Assembly: GCF_001484965.1 (NCBI RefSeq)
Contig: NZ_LLYY01000008.1
Coordinates: 62,001 to 126,000, forward strand
Direction: 5' to 3'
DNA from: Shouchella shacheensis
GTDB lineage: Bacteria; Bacillota; Bacilli; Bacillales; Bacillaceae_D
Length of the DNA stretch: 64,000 nt
Numbering within the stretch: position 1 is the stretch's first letter; each line of letters opens with the position of its first letter. Positions 17,523-27,085 of the stretch are shown here, in pieces. The notes beneath the pieces are model-generated. The model was not told the origin of the DNA. It made no database searches and was given only the letters and a program-made list of their open reading frames with translations. The position numbers were made by a program, and so were the translations under genes.

Positions 17523-18695
17523 GTGAAACGGTTAGGGATTCTAGCAATGGCGAGTGTGCTGATGCTTAGTGGATGCTTATTTGGAAGCGAAGACGAGGAA
17601 GGCACGGAAGACGGAAATGAGAATGAAGAGGAAATGGCTGTCGTTCCTCAAGTTCCCAGCTCGGAAAACTACTACCAAAGCATTCTCGGGGAGGACGGCT
17701 CGTATGTAACGGGGGCGACTCGTGGAGTCGGCGTAAACAGAATGGGGAGTCGTCTCGATTTGGACCGGTTAGAGCTTGGGTTAACTGACCTTGCAAAAGA
17801 CGAGTTTAGCACAGAGGACTACGTGTTTCGGGAAGGGCAGTTGATTTCAAGAGATGAGTTAAATAGCTGGTTAGGCCGGTACTCAGAGGGAGAGGAAGGC
17901 AATCCCCTCGGTCTGAACCCCCCTTTAGGGGACGGGGATTCAGAGATGGAGCAGGAAGAGAATAGCCCTCTGGTTCTTTCCCATCTGTTGGAGCATAACT
18001 ACTTGGTTGAGGGGGAGAATGGAAGCTATCATCTCGGAGGCATCGTTGTGGGTCTCTCGCTCAACAGCGAGTATGATTTTCGGGTGACAGATGATGAAGG
18101 AAGAATTGATTTTGGCAATGCCACGGTTAGTGAAGAGTTGCGCGAACAAGTGGGAACGGAAGCGGCAGAACAAGTTGTTGAACGGCTTCGAACTTCTGAT
18201 GAGGATGAGGAAGAAGCGGCTGCTGCGGAGGTTCCGATTATGGTCGCCTTATTCACAGAGGAATCGGGCAATGCGGTTGGTGCAGGATCTTTCTCGATGG
18301 TAGGTGTGGCTGAGCCAGGGGATGAACTTTCATGGCAAGAATTAAATCAAGAATCGTATGTTTTCCCATCGTCAGAAGCCAATGAAAATAGGCGTCCGGA
18401 CGTTGAGCAGTTTGAACGGTTCCAATCCGACATCCAGAACTTTTTCCCGGATTACGATGGCGTCGTTGGTCGTGCTTCCTATGAAAACGATCAGCTCCAG
18501 GAAATAACGGTGGATGTGACGATTCGTTTTCAGGGGAAAGCAGAGGTTGTGGCTCTAACGCAATACATCGCCGGTCTTGTTCAGGACCACTATGATCACA
18601 TCTACATGGATGTTAACATCACTTCCGTTTCTGGTCATGAGGCCGTCGTGGTTAGTGAACCAGGGGAAGAACCGATGATTCACGTCTTTAATTGA
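17523..18695 (+). CDS. camS: CamS family sex pheromone lipoprotein
   Basis: A 390-residue exported lipoprotein. The signal peptide ends in a lipobox LMLSGC (Cys18), followed by a very acidic linker (EDEEGTEDGNENEEE). The mature part fits the CamS/YerH family, whose Enterococcus and Staphylococcus members release the cAM373 peptide from the signal sequence; function in Bacillus is not established. Here the signal peptide contains no obvious pheromone-like AIFILAS. GTG start with AGAGGGGAAGC upstream. Last gene of the pcrB operon, as in Bacillus subtilis. Confidence 0.88.
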   Translation: MKRLGILAMASVLMLSGCLFGSEDEEGTEDGNENEEEMAVVPQVPSSENYYQSILGEDGSYVTGATRGVGVNRMGSRLDLDRLELGLTDLAKDEFSTEDYVFREGQLISRDELNSWLGRYSEGEEGNPLGLNPPLGDGDSEMEQEENSPLVLSHLLEHNYLVEGENGSYHLGGIVVGLSLNSEYDFRVTDDEGRIDFGNATVSEELREQVGTEAAEQVVERLRTSDEDEEEAAAAEVPIMVALFTEESGNAVGAGSFSMVGVAEPGDELSWQELNQESYVFPSSEANENRRPDVEQFERFQSDIQNFFPDYDGVVGRASYENDQLQEITVDVTIRFQGKAEVVALTQYIAGLVQDHYDHIYMDVNITSVSGHEAVVVSEPGEEPMIHVFN

Positions 18696-18696
18696 T

Positions 18697-18727
18697 GAAA
18701 GGGGCTCATGAGGGCCTCTTTTTTTAT
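18697..18727 (+). terminator. Terminator of the pcrB-camS operon
   Basis: AAAGGGGC-loop-GGCCTCTTT stem with a bulge, followed by a T run; directly behind the camS stop codon. Confidence 0.6.
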
Positions 18728-18839
18728 TTTGTTTTTGAGAGAGCCTAGCCAATAACTTTACCCGGTGTTCATGCATTTGCACAAACCGAGGAGGTGTCCA
18801 TCTCTCATTTTGAAAGTAAACTCCATAAATAAAATTATA

Positions 18840-18868
18840 TTGACAACTAGGTGTCTTGTTGATACGAT
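18840..18868 (+). promoter_or_regulatory. Promoter of the sialic-acid operon
   Basis: TTGACA (18840-18845), 17-bp spacer, TACGAT (18863-18868). Start of transcription expected near 18875. Confidence 0.6.
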
Positions 18869-18884
18869 GAATGCAACAGAAACA

Positions 18885-18898
18885 TGGTAGCGCTTTCT
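18885..18898 (+). promoter_or_regulatory. cre (CcpA) site downstream of the sialic-acid promoter
   Basis: TGGTAGCGCTTTCT, preceded by A, fits WTGNAANCGNWNNCW with one mismatch and has the AGCGCT core. It lies about ten bases after the expected transcription start, a road-block position for CcpA. Confidence 0.6.
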
Positions 18899-18949
18899 GA
18901 CTATCTAGAGAGCAAACGTGATAAAGACGTAAGTAGGGAGATAGGAATC

Positions 18950-19654
18950 ATGAACAAACAATTAATTATTTCTTGTCAGGCGTTAGAGGATGAACCTCTC
19001 CACAGTCCGTTTATCATGGGGAAAATGGCTTTGGCAGCCTCCCTCGGAGGGGCGAGCGGGATTCGGGCCAACAGCGTGGCCGACATTCAAGCGATAAAGA
19101 AAGAAGTGAACATTCCTATTATTGGAATTATTAAAGAGACTTATACAGATAGTGATGTTGTTATCACGCCAACTTTGAAGGAGGTGAAACTCTTATATGA
19201 GGAAGGGGTCGATGTGATTGCGTTTGATGCCACAGCGAGAATCCGTCCCGGCCGTCTCAGACTTGAAACGTTTGTATCAGCCGTTAAAGAACAGTTTCCT
19301 GATCAAAAGTTAATGGCGGATGTGTCTACGGCAGAAGAAGCGCACCATGCAGAAAAGTGCGGAGTGAATTTGGTTGCGACGACCTTGGTCGGCTATACCG
19401 AGTACACCGCAGGGCATGACCCGTTAACGGTGTTAGAAGAAATTATTCAATCCACGCGTGTCCCGGTTATAGCGGAAGGGAATATAGACACCCCTGAAAA
19501 AGCCAAGCAAGCGCTTGTACTTGGAGCAAAAGCCGTTGTCGTCGGCAGCGCCGTGACACGTCCACAGTGCATTACGAAAAAGTTTAATGAGAAAATGAGA
19601 GAATTGGATGAAGTTAAGGATATGAAATCAACCAAAAGGGGGCAGCAACGATGA
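18950..19654 (+). CDS. nanE: N-acetylmannosamine-6-phosphate 2-epimerase
   Basis: A 234-residue TIM-barrel enzyme converting ManNAc-6-P to GlcNAc-6-P in sialic-acid catabolism. Typical features: [13 protein letters not shown] at the start, [45 protein letters not shown] and the phosphate-binding [27 protein letters not shown]-type C-terminal loops, with catalytic Lys and Glu. The open frame runs 22 codons upstream (18884), but ATG 18950 has AGGGAG nine bases before it and gives the family N-terminus; the extension would lie over the cre site. First gene of the operon; overlaps the next gene by four bases. Confidence 0.93.
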   Translation: MNKQLIISCQALEDEPLHSPFIMGKMALAASLGGASGIRANSVADIQAIKKEVNIPIIGIIKETYTDSDVVITPTLKEVKLLYEEGVDVIAFDATARIRPGRLRLETFVSAVKEQFPDQKLMADVSTAEEAHHAEKCGVNLVATTLVGYTEYTAGHDPLTVLEEIIQSTRVPVIAEGNIDTPEKAKQALVLGAKAVVVGSAVTRPQCITKKFNEKMRELDEVKDMKSTKRGQQR

Positions 19655-20685
19655 AAAGAAGCTTGGTTCTCTCGTCTGTGTTAATGGGACTGTTTATGAC
19701 GGCTTGTGGAAGCGATGAAATGACATCAGAAAATGAGGGCAATGAAAGTAATGTGGAGCCAGAGGAGTCCTATGAGTTGCAATTCGGGATGCAAGCAGGA
19801 ACTCAGTCCAATGAATACGAGGCAGCACAACAGTTGGTGGATTATGTAGAGGAAGAAAGCGATGGAGAGTTAAGCATTTCCTTATATCCAGATGGTCAGC
19901 TCGGGGATGATCTAGGCATGCTCGGTCAGCTACAGGATGGCTCCCTCGATATCACCTTAGCGGAAATGGGGCGGTTTGGGCAGTGGGTTCCACGTGCAGA
20001 ACTTTTAATGGTCCCTTACATGATTGAAGATTACGAGCATTTAGAGCAGGTTGTCTATGAAAGCAGTTACGGGGAAGAGTTGCGCGAAGAGCTCATCAAC
20101 GATTTTAATCTTCGGGTTGTAGATACTGGTTATAATGGGACCAGGCAAACAACAACAAACACCGAAATTAATGAGCTCAAGGACTTGGAAGGCTTAAGTC
20201 TGCGTGTACCGGAAGCGCAAACACTGCTCGATTACGCGCAATATGTCGGAGCCAACCCAACGCCAATGAATTTTGGAGAAGTCTATTTGGCCTTACAAAC
20301 AAACCAAGTGGATGGACAGGAAAATCCACTATCAGCAGTCGATGCGCAATCGTTTTATGAGGTGCAGGATTACCTGGCGATGACGAATCATGTGGTTAAT
20401 GACGCAAGCTACGTTGTGAGTGAATTAACATGGCAGGAGCTTCCCAATCATCTGCAGGAAATTTTAAGTGATGGAATTAGTGAGGCCTCTCAGTATCATA
20501 CAGAATTATTTGTCACAGAAGAAGAAGAATTGCTTGATTTCTTTGAAGAGGAAGGAATGACCATCACTCACCCGGACTTGGAAGAATTTGAAGAAGCTGT
20601 GTCAGAAGTGTATCCGGAGTATTTAGAGAAGATCGGCGAAGGCGCGGAGGAATATATGGATCAAATTGAGGAAGCCCGGCATTAA
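19651..20685 (+). CDS. TRAP transporter substrate-binding lipoprotein (sialic acid, SiaP type)
   Basis: A 344-residue DctP-family binding protein. The signal peptide ends with lipobox MTAC (Cys19), then an acidic linker; the mature domain starts [20 protein letters not shown]. The hinge motif [14 protein letters not shown] carries the conserved Arg that binds the substrate carboxylate, followed by [18 protein letters not shown]. Context between nanE and nanK makes N-acetylneuraminate the likely ligand. ATG overlaps the nanE stop codon. It delivers substrate to the membrane pair encoded next. Confidence 0.88.
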   Translation: MKRSLVLSSVLMGLFMTACGSDEMTSENEGNESNVEPEESYELQFGMQAGTQSNEYEAAQQLVDYVEEESDGELSISLYPDGQLGDDLGMLGQLQDGSLDITLAEMGRFGQWVPRAELLMVPYMIEDYEHLEQVVYESSYGEELREELINDFNLRVVDTGYNGTRQTTTNTEINELKDLEGLSLRVPEAQTLLDYAQYVGANPTPMNFGEVYLALQTNQVDGQENPLSAVDAQSFYEVQDYLAMTNHVVNDASYVVSELTWQELPNHLQEILSDGISEASQYHTELFVTEEEELLDFFEEEGMTITHPDLEEFEEAVSEVYPEYLEKIGEGAEEYMDQIEEARH

Positions 20686-20704
20686 AACGTAGGTGGGATC
20701 AACC

Positions 20705-21181
20705 ATGTTAAAAAAACTGTATGACAACTTTGAAGAAATTGCTGGCGGCGTTCTGTTTATTGGAATGTTTCTTGTATTGGTTGCCCAAACTTCAGCACGC
20801 CAAGGGTTTAGCGCACCCTTGGTCTGGTCTGAAGAACTCAGCAAACTGATCTTTATCTATGTCGCTTATTTTGGTGTCATCTCTTGCATCAAAGATAATA
20901 GCCATGTCTCTATTGATATATTCGTGAAAAAACTTCCTGAAAAGGCACAAAAATGGGTGTATATCTTTAACCAATTGTTAATTCTGGCAGCGCTCGTGCT
21001 TATTTTTATTATCAGCATTCCTATTGTTGAAAGGCAGGCAACGCTCAATATTATTACTCTCCAAATCTCGTACATGTATATGTACATTGCTCTCCCTGTC
21101 CTGACGCTTTTCATGATTTTCCGTTTAGTCGAACGGATTGTCAATGAATGGCGTAGAGGGAAGACAAGGGAGGTAGAATAA
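20705..21181 (+). CDS. TRAP transporter small membrane subunit (SiaQ/DctQ)
   Basis: A 158-residue protein with four membrane helices of the DctQ family (VWSEELSKLIFIYVAYFGVI near residues 42-61 is the signature). ATG 20705 has TAGGTGGG upstream and is preferred to GTG 20693. Pairs with the large subunit that follows without any gap. Confidence 0.88.
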   Translation: MLKKLYDNFEEIAGGVLFIGMFLVLVAQTSARQGFSAPLVWSEELSKLIFIYVAYFGVISCIKDNSHVSIDIFVKKLPEKAQKWVYIFNQLLILAALVLIFIISIPIVERQATLNIITLQISYMYMYIALPVLTLFMIFRLVERIVNEWRRGKTREVE

Positions 21182-22459
21182 ATGGATGTCCTGTATCTCT
21201 TTATTTTGTGGATCATACTGCTTTTCTTGAGTGTTCCCGTAGGCTTTTCTCTAATCATTGTTGCGTTGTTGTATTTCATCATGGGCGATTGGCATCTCGT
21301 CTATGCATCGGCGACTCAGTTGGTCAATGGGATCGACAATTTCACGTTGTTAGCGATTCCCTTCTTTATATTAACAGGGACTTTAATGAATTCTTCTGGT
21401 ATCACGGATCGCATTTTTAATTTTGCTAAATCACTTGTAGGACATGTAACCGGTGGCATGGGCCATGTCAATATTACGGCCAGTGTGATGTTTTCAGGAA
21501 TGTCCGGGTCCTCGCTTGCAGATGCAGGGGGTTTGGGGCAGCTCGAAATCAGAACGATGCGCAAGGCAGGGTATGACGATGACTACAATGGGGGATTAAC
21601 TGCATCATCGGCCATCCTCAGTGGGATCATTCCGCCCAGCCTGAATATGATCATTTATGCAGCGATTGCAGGCGTCTCTGTTTCTTCCATGTTTATAGCA
21701 GGCATCATCCCCGGACTACTTGTTTGCTTATCCCTTTATATAACAGCGTATGTGATGGCCAAAAAACGGGGGTACCCAGTCCAAGAACGAGCCAGTATGA
21801 AAACGATCGGTAAAGCCTTTTGGAAAGCCTTTTGGGCCCTGTTGACGCCTTTTATCATTATTATTGGGATCTTTTCTGGGTACTTTACTCCGACGGAAGC
21901 TGCGGTTGTCAGTACGTTATATGCGATGATTCTAGGGTTTTTTGTCTATAAAGAACTGACGTTAAAAATATTGTTTTCAAATATTGTGGAGGCGATGAAA
22001 TTAACGGGGGTCGTCGCATTGATGCTCATGGCCGTGGAGTTTTTCGGTCAAGTGATTGCTCGCGAGCAAATTGCTATTCGGGTGGCTGATTTCTTTTTGA
22101 ACGTCACTGAAAATCGGATCTTGTTGCTGTTGTTAATCGGCTTGCTGTTACTTATACTCGGTACGTTTATTGAAGCGCTGGCGTTACTTGTCTTGCTTGT
22201 ACCTGTGCTTATTCCTGTTATCACTGCTCTTGGCATTGACCCAATCTTTTTCGGAGTTTTTGTGATCCTCATCTTGATGATCGGTATTTTGACACCCCCG
22301 ATGGGAATGGCGTTATTCGTTGTTTCGCGTGTGGGGGATATTCCGATAGGGACGATGTTCAGAGGGGTCATTCCGTTTTTGCTTCCACTCGTTGTAACAG
22401 CAGTGATTTTAATTCTATTCCCTGAGCTTGTGACGTTCTTGCCAAACTTTTTTAACTAG
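21182..22459 (+). CDS. TRAP transporter large permease subunit (SiaM/DctM)
   Basis: A 425-residue sodium-coupled permease of the DctM family, about 12 membrane helices. Conserved blocks: LLAIPFFILTGTLMNSSGI, GHVNITASVMFSGMSGSSLADAGGLG, and GIIPPSLNMIIYAAIAG with the sodium-site residues. ATG follows the preceding TAA directly. With the Q and P proteins it forms the sialic-acid TRAP importer. Confidence 0.92.
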   Translation: MDVLYLFILWIILLFLSVPVGFSLIIVALLYFIMGDWHLVYASATQLVNGIDNFTLLAIPFFILTGTLMNSSGITDRIFNFAKSLVGHVTGGMGHVNITASVMFSGMSGSSLADAGGLGQLEIRTMRKAGYDDDYNGGLTASSAILSGIIPPSLNMIIYAAIAGVSVSSMFIAGIIPGLLVCLSLYITAYVMAKKRGYPVQERASMKTIGKAFWKAFWALLTPFIIIIGIFSGYFTPTEAAVVSTLYAMILGFFVYKELTLKILFSNIVEAMKLTGVVALMLMAVEFFGQVIAREQIAIRVADFFLNVTENRILLLLLIGLLLLILGTFIEALALLVLLVPVLIPVITALGIDPIFFGVFVILILMIGILTPPMGMALFVVSRVGDIPIGTMFRGVIPFLLPLVVTAVILILFPELVTFLPNFFN

Positions 22460-22486
22460 TGTGTGCATGGAAATGGGGGACGCAGA

Positions 22487-23404
22487 TTGCTTTATGGAGC
22501 TTTTGATGTAGGTGGAACAAGTATTAAATATGGCGTTGTTGATGAGCAAGGAAGCATAGTATTCAAATCTCATATGGCAACAGAGACCAGGGCAGGCGGA
22601 CCGGCCGTGGTTAAACAGATCAAAACAGTCACGACAGCTCTAAAAGACATGTATGCGCTGACCGGCATCGCCATCAGCACGGCCGGGCAGATTGATAATC
22701 GCGAAGGCAAAGTCGTCCATGCGACGGAATCGATTCCCGGGTATACCGGGCTGCCGATCAAACGAGAGCTGGAAAAAGCTTGTCAATTGCCTGTGGTCGT
22801 GGATAATGACGTGAACTGCGCAGCGCTTGGAGAGTATTGGAAGGGGGCTGCACAAGGAACGGAAAACTTTCTGTGCATGACCCTTGGTACGGGCATCGGT
22901 GGTTCCATTGTGGACGTTGGTGAGATCTATACCGGTGCCTCTTTTTCCGCAGGGGAATTCGGGCATATGACGCTTTACCCTAACGGAAAATCGTGCCCGT
23001 GCGGCGACAAAGGATGTTATGAAATGTATGCTTCCAGTCGGGCTCTTGAAGAGAGGGCGCAGGAATATTGGAAAAGGGGTGTTTCGCTGCCGAAGTTGTT
23101 TGAAGAGGCCAGAAACGGAGAGAAAACAGCGGAACTCATGATTGATCGGTGGGTCTCGGATGTAGCCCTAGGCATTAAGACGCTCGTCCACGTGTTCAAC
23201 CCCCCTTTACTGGTCATCGGGGGCGGAGTTTCTGCCCAAGGCGACTTTTTGTTGAACAAAGTAAAAAAACAAGTATTTGCACACATCATGCCATCCTTTC
23301 AACGATCCTTACAGCTGAAGATGGCCGAAAATGGAAACGAGGCCAACTTACAAGGCGCTGTTTTCCAATGGATTGCTGCTAACGGAAGCGAGCGATCATT
23401 TTGA
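22487..23404 (+). CDS. nanK: N-acetylmannosamine kinase (ROK family)
   Basis: A 305-residue ROK sugar kinase: ATP site FDVGGTSIKYG at the N-terminus, NDVNCAALGEYWKG with catalytic Asp-Asn, GTGIGGSIV, and the zinc motif CPCGDKGCYE. Phosphorylates ManNAc to the nanE substrate. GTG 22463 would add eight residues without a ribosome site; TTG 22487 has GGGGGA seven bases before it and fits the family N-terminus, so I chose it. Lies four genes into the sialic-acid operon. Confidence 0.9.
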   Translation: MLYGAFDVGGTSIKYGVVDEQGSIVFKSHMATETRAGGPAVVKQIKTVTTALKDMYALTGIAISTAGQIDNREGKVVHATESIPGYTGLPIKRELEKACQLPVVVDNDVNCAALGEYWKGAAQGTENFLCMTLGTGIGGSIVDVGEIYTGASFSAGEFGHMTLYPNGKSCPCGDKGCYEMYASSRALEERAQEYWKRGVSLPKLFEEARNGEKTAELMIDRWVSDVALGIKTLVHVFNPPLLVIGGGVSAQGDFLLNKVKKQVFAHIMPSFQRSLQLKMAENGNEANLQGAVFQWIAANGSERSF

Positions 23405-23428
23405 GTAAAAAGTGAGGAGGCGTTTATA

Positions 23429-25864
23429 TTGACCACAAAACTGTTCAAATTTCTTTTTGTGATGACTATGGCGTTGCTTATTGTTTTGCAAGTGGGGGAG
23501 GATTCTCCAACATTCGCCAAGACCAAGGAGCCTGTCTTGAGAGTGGAAAATCAAGCGATTGTGGATAATCAATTTGTAAATCTGGAAGATGAAGTTGGTC
23601 AATTGAAAGAGTTGGATGAAGGAACGATTATCGTAAGATTCCGCCACACTGGATCGTCTTTCATGTCCCTTATTTCATTGAGCAATAAAAACTTTCCGGA
23701 CAGCCATTTCCATTTTTATATTTCCCCCAGCGGTGTAGGAAGTGAAAATCGATATGAAGCACCTGGGGAGCCGAAAGAAAACATCCATGTTCAGTCGGAC
23801 TCGCTGACATTGCAGGAAGGTGAAGTGTACACCGTAGCGATGGTGATGGATAAGGGTGAGGGGTATAAGTATTTTCTGGATGGTGAATTAATCAAAGAAG
23901 ATACACAATCTCCACGAAAGTTTTTGAGCAATGTTTATGAACCGAACAGTGCCTACTTAGGACAAACAGACAGATCACAAGGGAACTCTTATCCTTTCAA
24001 TGGAGACATTGATTTCGCTGAAGTGCACAGTGAACCTCTTTCTGACGGAGTACTAGAGGATATTACTGGCGAAACTGCGAAATCCGATCCGGTTACGAAT
24101 CCTATGCCTGATGACGCATTTGTATCAGAGCCTGAGAGTATCTTTTATCCAGGGTTTATGGATTCGCCTAATTTCCGAATCCCCGCATTGTACTATACAG
24201 AAAATGGCACACTTCTTGCCGGTATTGACCGTCGCGTAGGGGGTGGAGGCGATTCACCAAATGATATTCATGCGGCAGTACGGAGAAGTTTAGATCAGGG
24301 TGATACGTGGGAAGACGATGGGATTCTGATTAATGCTTACCCGGATGATGCTTCTAATATTGACTTATCTTTTGTGCAGGATCAATCAAGCGAAAGAGTC
24401 TTCGCACTTGTAGACGGATGGCCAGCCGGAGCAGGCCTAATGGGTGGATTTGGTACCAATACGTATAAAGGAACCGGCTTTGAAACGATAGATGGCAAAG
24501 ATTATATGTTCCTTACCGATGAAGATGATAACAGGTACACGATCAGAGAAGAAGGTAAGGTGTATGATGAAGGAGGGAATTCAACCGATTATTCCGTTGA
24601 CACGGAAAGGAACTTATTTCAGAACGGGGAAGAGATTGATAACATTTTTAGTCAAACATCACCTTTGAAGCCATTTAAAACTTCCTATTTGGAACTGTAT
24701 TACAGTGATGATGAAGGAGAGACGTGGACGGGACCGATTGACTTGAATGATCAAACAAAAGAAGAATATATGATGTTTTTAGGGGTGGGTCCCGGTAATG
24801 GTATTCAGCTGAATGAAGGATCGAATAAAGGCAGACTCGTGTTTCCTGTTTATTTTATAAATGACAATCTCAGACAGGCGAGCGCTGTTATTTACAGCGA
24901 CGATAATGGGGAAACATGGCATCGTGGAGAGTCTCCTAATGAAGGCAGAGATGTGGGCGATGGAGAGATCATCAATGAAGAAGATTTCACCAACCAAGCT
25001 CATGAAATCACAGAAGCGCAAGTTGTGGAGATGCCGGACGGTCAGCTTAAGATGTTCATGCGTAATTACTCGGGATACGCGCAGATTGCGACAAGCTTTG
25101 ACGGGGGTGAAACCTGGGACACCGAAATTGTAACGGAAACAGATCTGGTGGCTCCGTACAGTCAGATGTCTGCGATCCGCTACGATGGCCAGGTGGATGG
25201 TCAGGAAGCTGTGGTCTTTTCCAGTGCCAATCATCCTACCAGCCGTATCGATGGCACGGTAAAAATCGGACTGATTGAAGAAGACGGGGAGCATAAGAAT
25301 GGTTACACGAAATACAGCTTTGACTGGAAATACGAGCAGCTTGTCAAACAAGGCCATTACGGTTACTCGAGTTTAACCAATCTGCCGGATGGAGAAATCG
25401 GTCTCTTATACGAAGGGACAGCCAACACGGAAATGGATTTTATGAAATTCAATACGGATTTTGTGAAATGGGATCGGGTAGAAGAAAGACCGCAGCCAGA
25501 GTTGGAGTCAATGAATGTAATCTCTTCGCCTCCCCCTGTACACCGGTCCGGGGAGAAGATACAAATCGAAGCTACCTTTGATGATTATGTGATGCTTATC
25601 GGGGATAAACGCCTAGTCGGTACAATTGCAGGAGAAGAGGTACATTTCGATTTGGTCGATCGAACAGGACAGGACCATTTTGTCTTTGAAGCAGAAGTCC
25701 CCGAATTGCCACCTAGAACACATCAGCTCGAAGCTGAGTTTGATTCGGATTTGACTATCTACAATCTATACGGAAAGCGGTTTTCCGAAGAAACTAAGCT
25801 AGCCGATACGATTCGTGTAAGGGCCACTGGCAGAGGGGGAAATACATTTTCGATGAGCAATTGA
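23429..25864 (+). CDS. nanH: Secreted sialidase (exo-alpha-sialidase, possibly intramolecular-trans type)
   Basis: An 811-residue exported enzyme releasing sialic acid from glycoconjugates. A signal peptide (1-32, ends TFA) is followed by a jelly-roll CBM40-like lectin domain (about 35-215), then a six-bladed propeller with the FRIP motif near 248 and four Asp boxes (SLDQGDTWED near 286, SDDEGETWTG near 424, SDDNGETWHRG near 489, SFDGGETWDTE near 555). An insertion of about 80 residues between the first two boxes (TIREEGKVYDEGGNSTDY) resembles that of NanB/leech-type trans-sialidases. No LPXTG anchor, so it should be released. TTG start with GTGAGGAGG upstream. Sixth gene of the operon. Confidence 0.9.
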   Translation: MTTKLFKFLFVMTMALLIVLQVGEDSPTFAKTKEPVLRVENQAIVDNQFVNLEDEVGQLKELDEGTIIVRFRHTGSSFMSLISLSNKNFPDSHFHFYISPSGVGSENRYEAPGEPKENIHVQSDSLTLQEGEVYTVAMVMDKGEGYKYFLDGELIKEDTQSPRKFLSNVYEPNSAYLGQTDRSQGNSYPFNGDIDFAEVHSEPLSDGVLEDITGETAKSDPVTNPMPDDAFVSEPESIFYPGFMDSPNFRIPALYYTENGTLLAGIDRRVGGGGDSPNDIHAAVRRSLDQGDTWEDDGILINAYPDDASNIDLSFVQDQSSERVFALVDGWPAGAGLMGGFGTNTYKGTGFETIDGKDYMFLTDEDDNRYTIREEGKVYDEGGNSTDYSVDTERNLFQNGEEIDNIFSQTSPLKPFKTSYLELYYSDDEGETWTGPIDLNDQTKEEYMMFLGVGPGNGIQLNEGSNKGRLVFPVYFINDNLRQASAVIYSDDNGETWHRGESPNEGRDVGDGEIINEEDFTNQAHEITEAQVVEMPDGQLKMFMRNYSGYAQIATSFDGGETWDTEIVTETDLVAPYSQMSAIRYDGQVDGQEAVVFSSANHPTSRIDGTVKIGLIEEDGEHKNGYTKYSFDWKYEQLVKQGHYGYSSLTNLPDGEIGLLYEGTANTEMDFMKFNTDFVKWDRVEERPQPELESMNVISSPPPVHRSGEKIQIEATFDDYVMLIGDKRLVGTIAGEEVHFDLVDRTGQDHFVFEAEVPELPPRTHQLEAEFDSDLTIYNLYGKRFSEETKLADTIRVRATGRGGNTFSMSN

Positions 25865-25876
25865 ATCTGGTTCAAA

Positions 25877-25913
25877 CAGCGCCCGGTTCCTTAGGCGAGA
25901 CGGGGCGCTGTTT
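25877..25913 (+). terminator. Terminator after the sialidase gene
   Basis: CAGCGCCC-18 bases-GGGCGCTG then TTT. The short T tract suggests partial read-through into nanA. Confidence 0.6.
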
Positions 25914-25963
25914 CCAATTACAAGTGTTGAAGGCAAAATCTTAGTAGTAGAAAGGTGATAAGA

Positions 25964-26830
25964 ATGAAAGGGTTATATTCAGCTCTGATGTGTTCCTTTG
26001 ATGAAGAGGGAAACGTACATGAACAGGGATTAAGAGAAATCGTTAGACACAACATTGATGCATCCAAGGTTGACGGGTTGTATGTGAATGGGAGTACAGG
26101 CGAAAACTTTCTCATTTCTAAAGAACAAAAGAAGCAAGTCTTTGAAATTGTTAAAGATGAGGCGGGCCAAGAAGTGAAACTGATTGCACAGATTGGCGCA
26201 TTAAATATAGATGAAGCGATTGAGCTTGCGCAGTTTGCAACAACCCTCGGATACCATGCCATTTCTGCGGTCACACCTTTCTATTATAAATTTGACTTTG
26301 AAGAGATTAAGGACTACTATTCAACGATTTTAGAACAAGTAGATAACAATCTGATCATTTATTCCATTCCTGCCTTAACAGGGGTGAACATGGACCTTGA
26401 GCAGTTTGGTGAGTTATTTGAACATGAAAAAGTGATTGGCGTGAAGTTTACAGCCCCAGATTTCTTTTTGCTTGAACGAATCCGACATGCATTTCCTAAT
26501 AAACTAATTTACTCAGGATTTGATGAGATGCTTTTGTCTGCAAGTGTTTTAAATGTAGATGGGGCAATTGGAAGTACGTTCAATGTCAACGGGACAAGAG
26601 CGAGACAAATCTTTGAATTAGCCCAGAGTGGCCAAATTGAGGAAGCTAGAGAAATACAAAGAGTCACCAATGACTTCATCGCGGAAGTCTCGGACAATGG
26701 TCTCTATCAAACGATCAAAGAGGTATTAAAAAGCAAAGGAGTCAACGCTGGATCTTGCAGGAAGCCGATGAAATCCCTTACGGATGACGGCATCGCAAAG
26801 GCTAGGCAAATTGCTGAAAAGTATCTGTAG
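25964..26830 (+). CDS. nanA: N-acetylneuraminate lyase
   Basis: A 288-residue class I aldolase splitting sialic acid into ManNAc and pyruvate. [11 protein letters not shown] carries the carboxylate-binding GSTGE loop (about 44-52), IYSIPALTG the active-site Tyr (near 133), and [10 protein letters not shown] the Schiff-base Lys (near 161). The frame opens at GTG 25955, but ATG 25964 has AAAGGTGA before it. Completes the pathway with nanK and nanE; separated from nanH by a modest terminator. Confidence 0.92.
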   Translation: MKGLYSALMCSFDEEGNVHEQGLREIVRHNIDASKVDGLYVNGSTGENFLISKEQKKQVFEIVKDEAGQEVKLIAQIGALNIDEAIELAQFATTLGYHAISAVTPFYYKFDFEEIKDYYSTILEQVDNNLIIYSIPALTGVNMDLEQFGELFEHEKVIGVKFTAPDFFLLERIRHAFPNKLIYSGFDEMLLSASVLNVDGAIGSTFNVNGTRARQIFELAQSGQIEEAREIQRVTNDFIAEVSDNGLYQTIKEVLKSKGVNAGSCRKPMKSLTDDGIAKARQIAEKYL

Positions 26831-26865
26831 CCAATAAAAAGGAGCACTCGCCAGCATTTATTTTT

Positions 26866-26903
26866 AGAGGAAAACCCTTTACCGGTGTTTTTCTCTTTTT
26901 TTT
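26866..26903 (+). terminator. Terminator after nanA
   Basis: AGAG-AAAAC / GTTTT-CTCT stem with one-base bulges and eight T. Confidence 0.65.
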
Positions 26904-27085
26904 GAGAAAGTAGGGTTTAAAATAGGGATACTTCTTAGTGCGGATGACTTTCTTCGTGTCGAGGTTGGAACGTGCATTGGTGAGGCGTTATCCTCGCGTG
27001 GTAAACTGTAGACAGATTTTTATTTTCTCTCAACAGAGGAACTTAAGCCTGTCAATCAATAGTCAAGAAAGGAGCAGGGACTAAA

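Noticed and set aside
24779-25357. 192-codon minus-strand frame inside the sialidase gene
   Set aside because: Antisense shadow; the plus strand carries Asp boxes and conserved motifs throughout.
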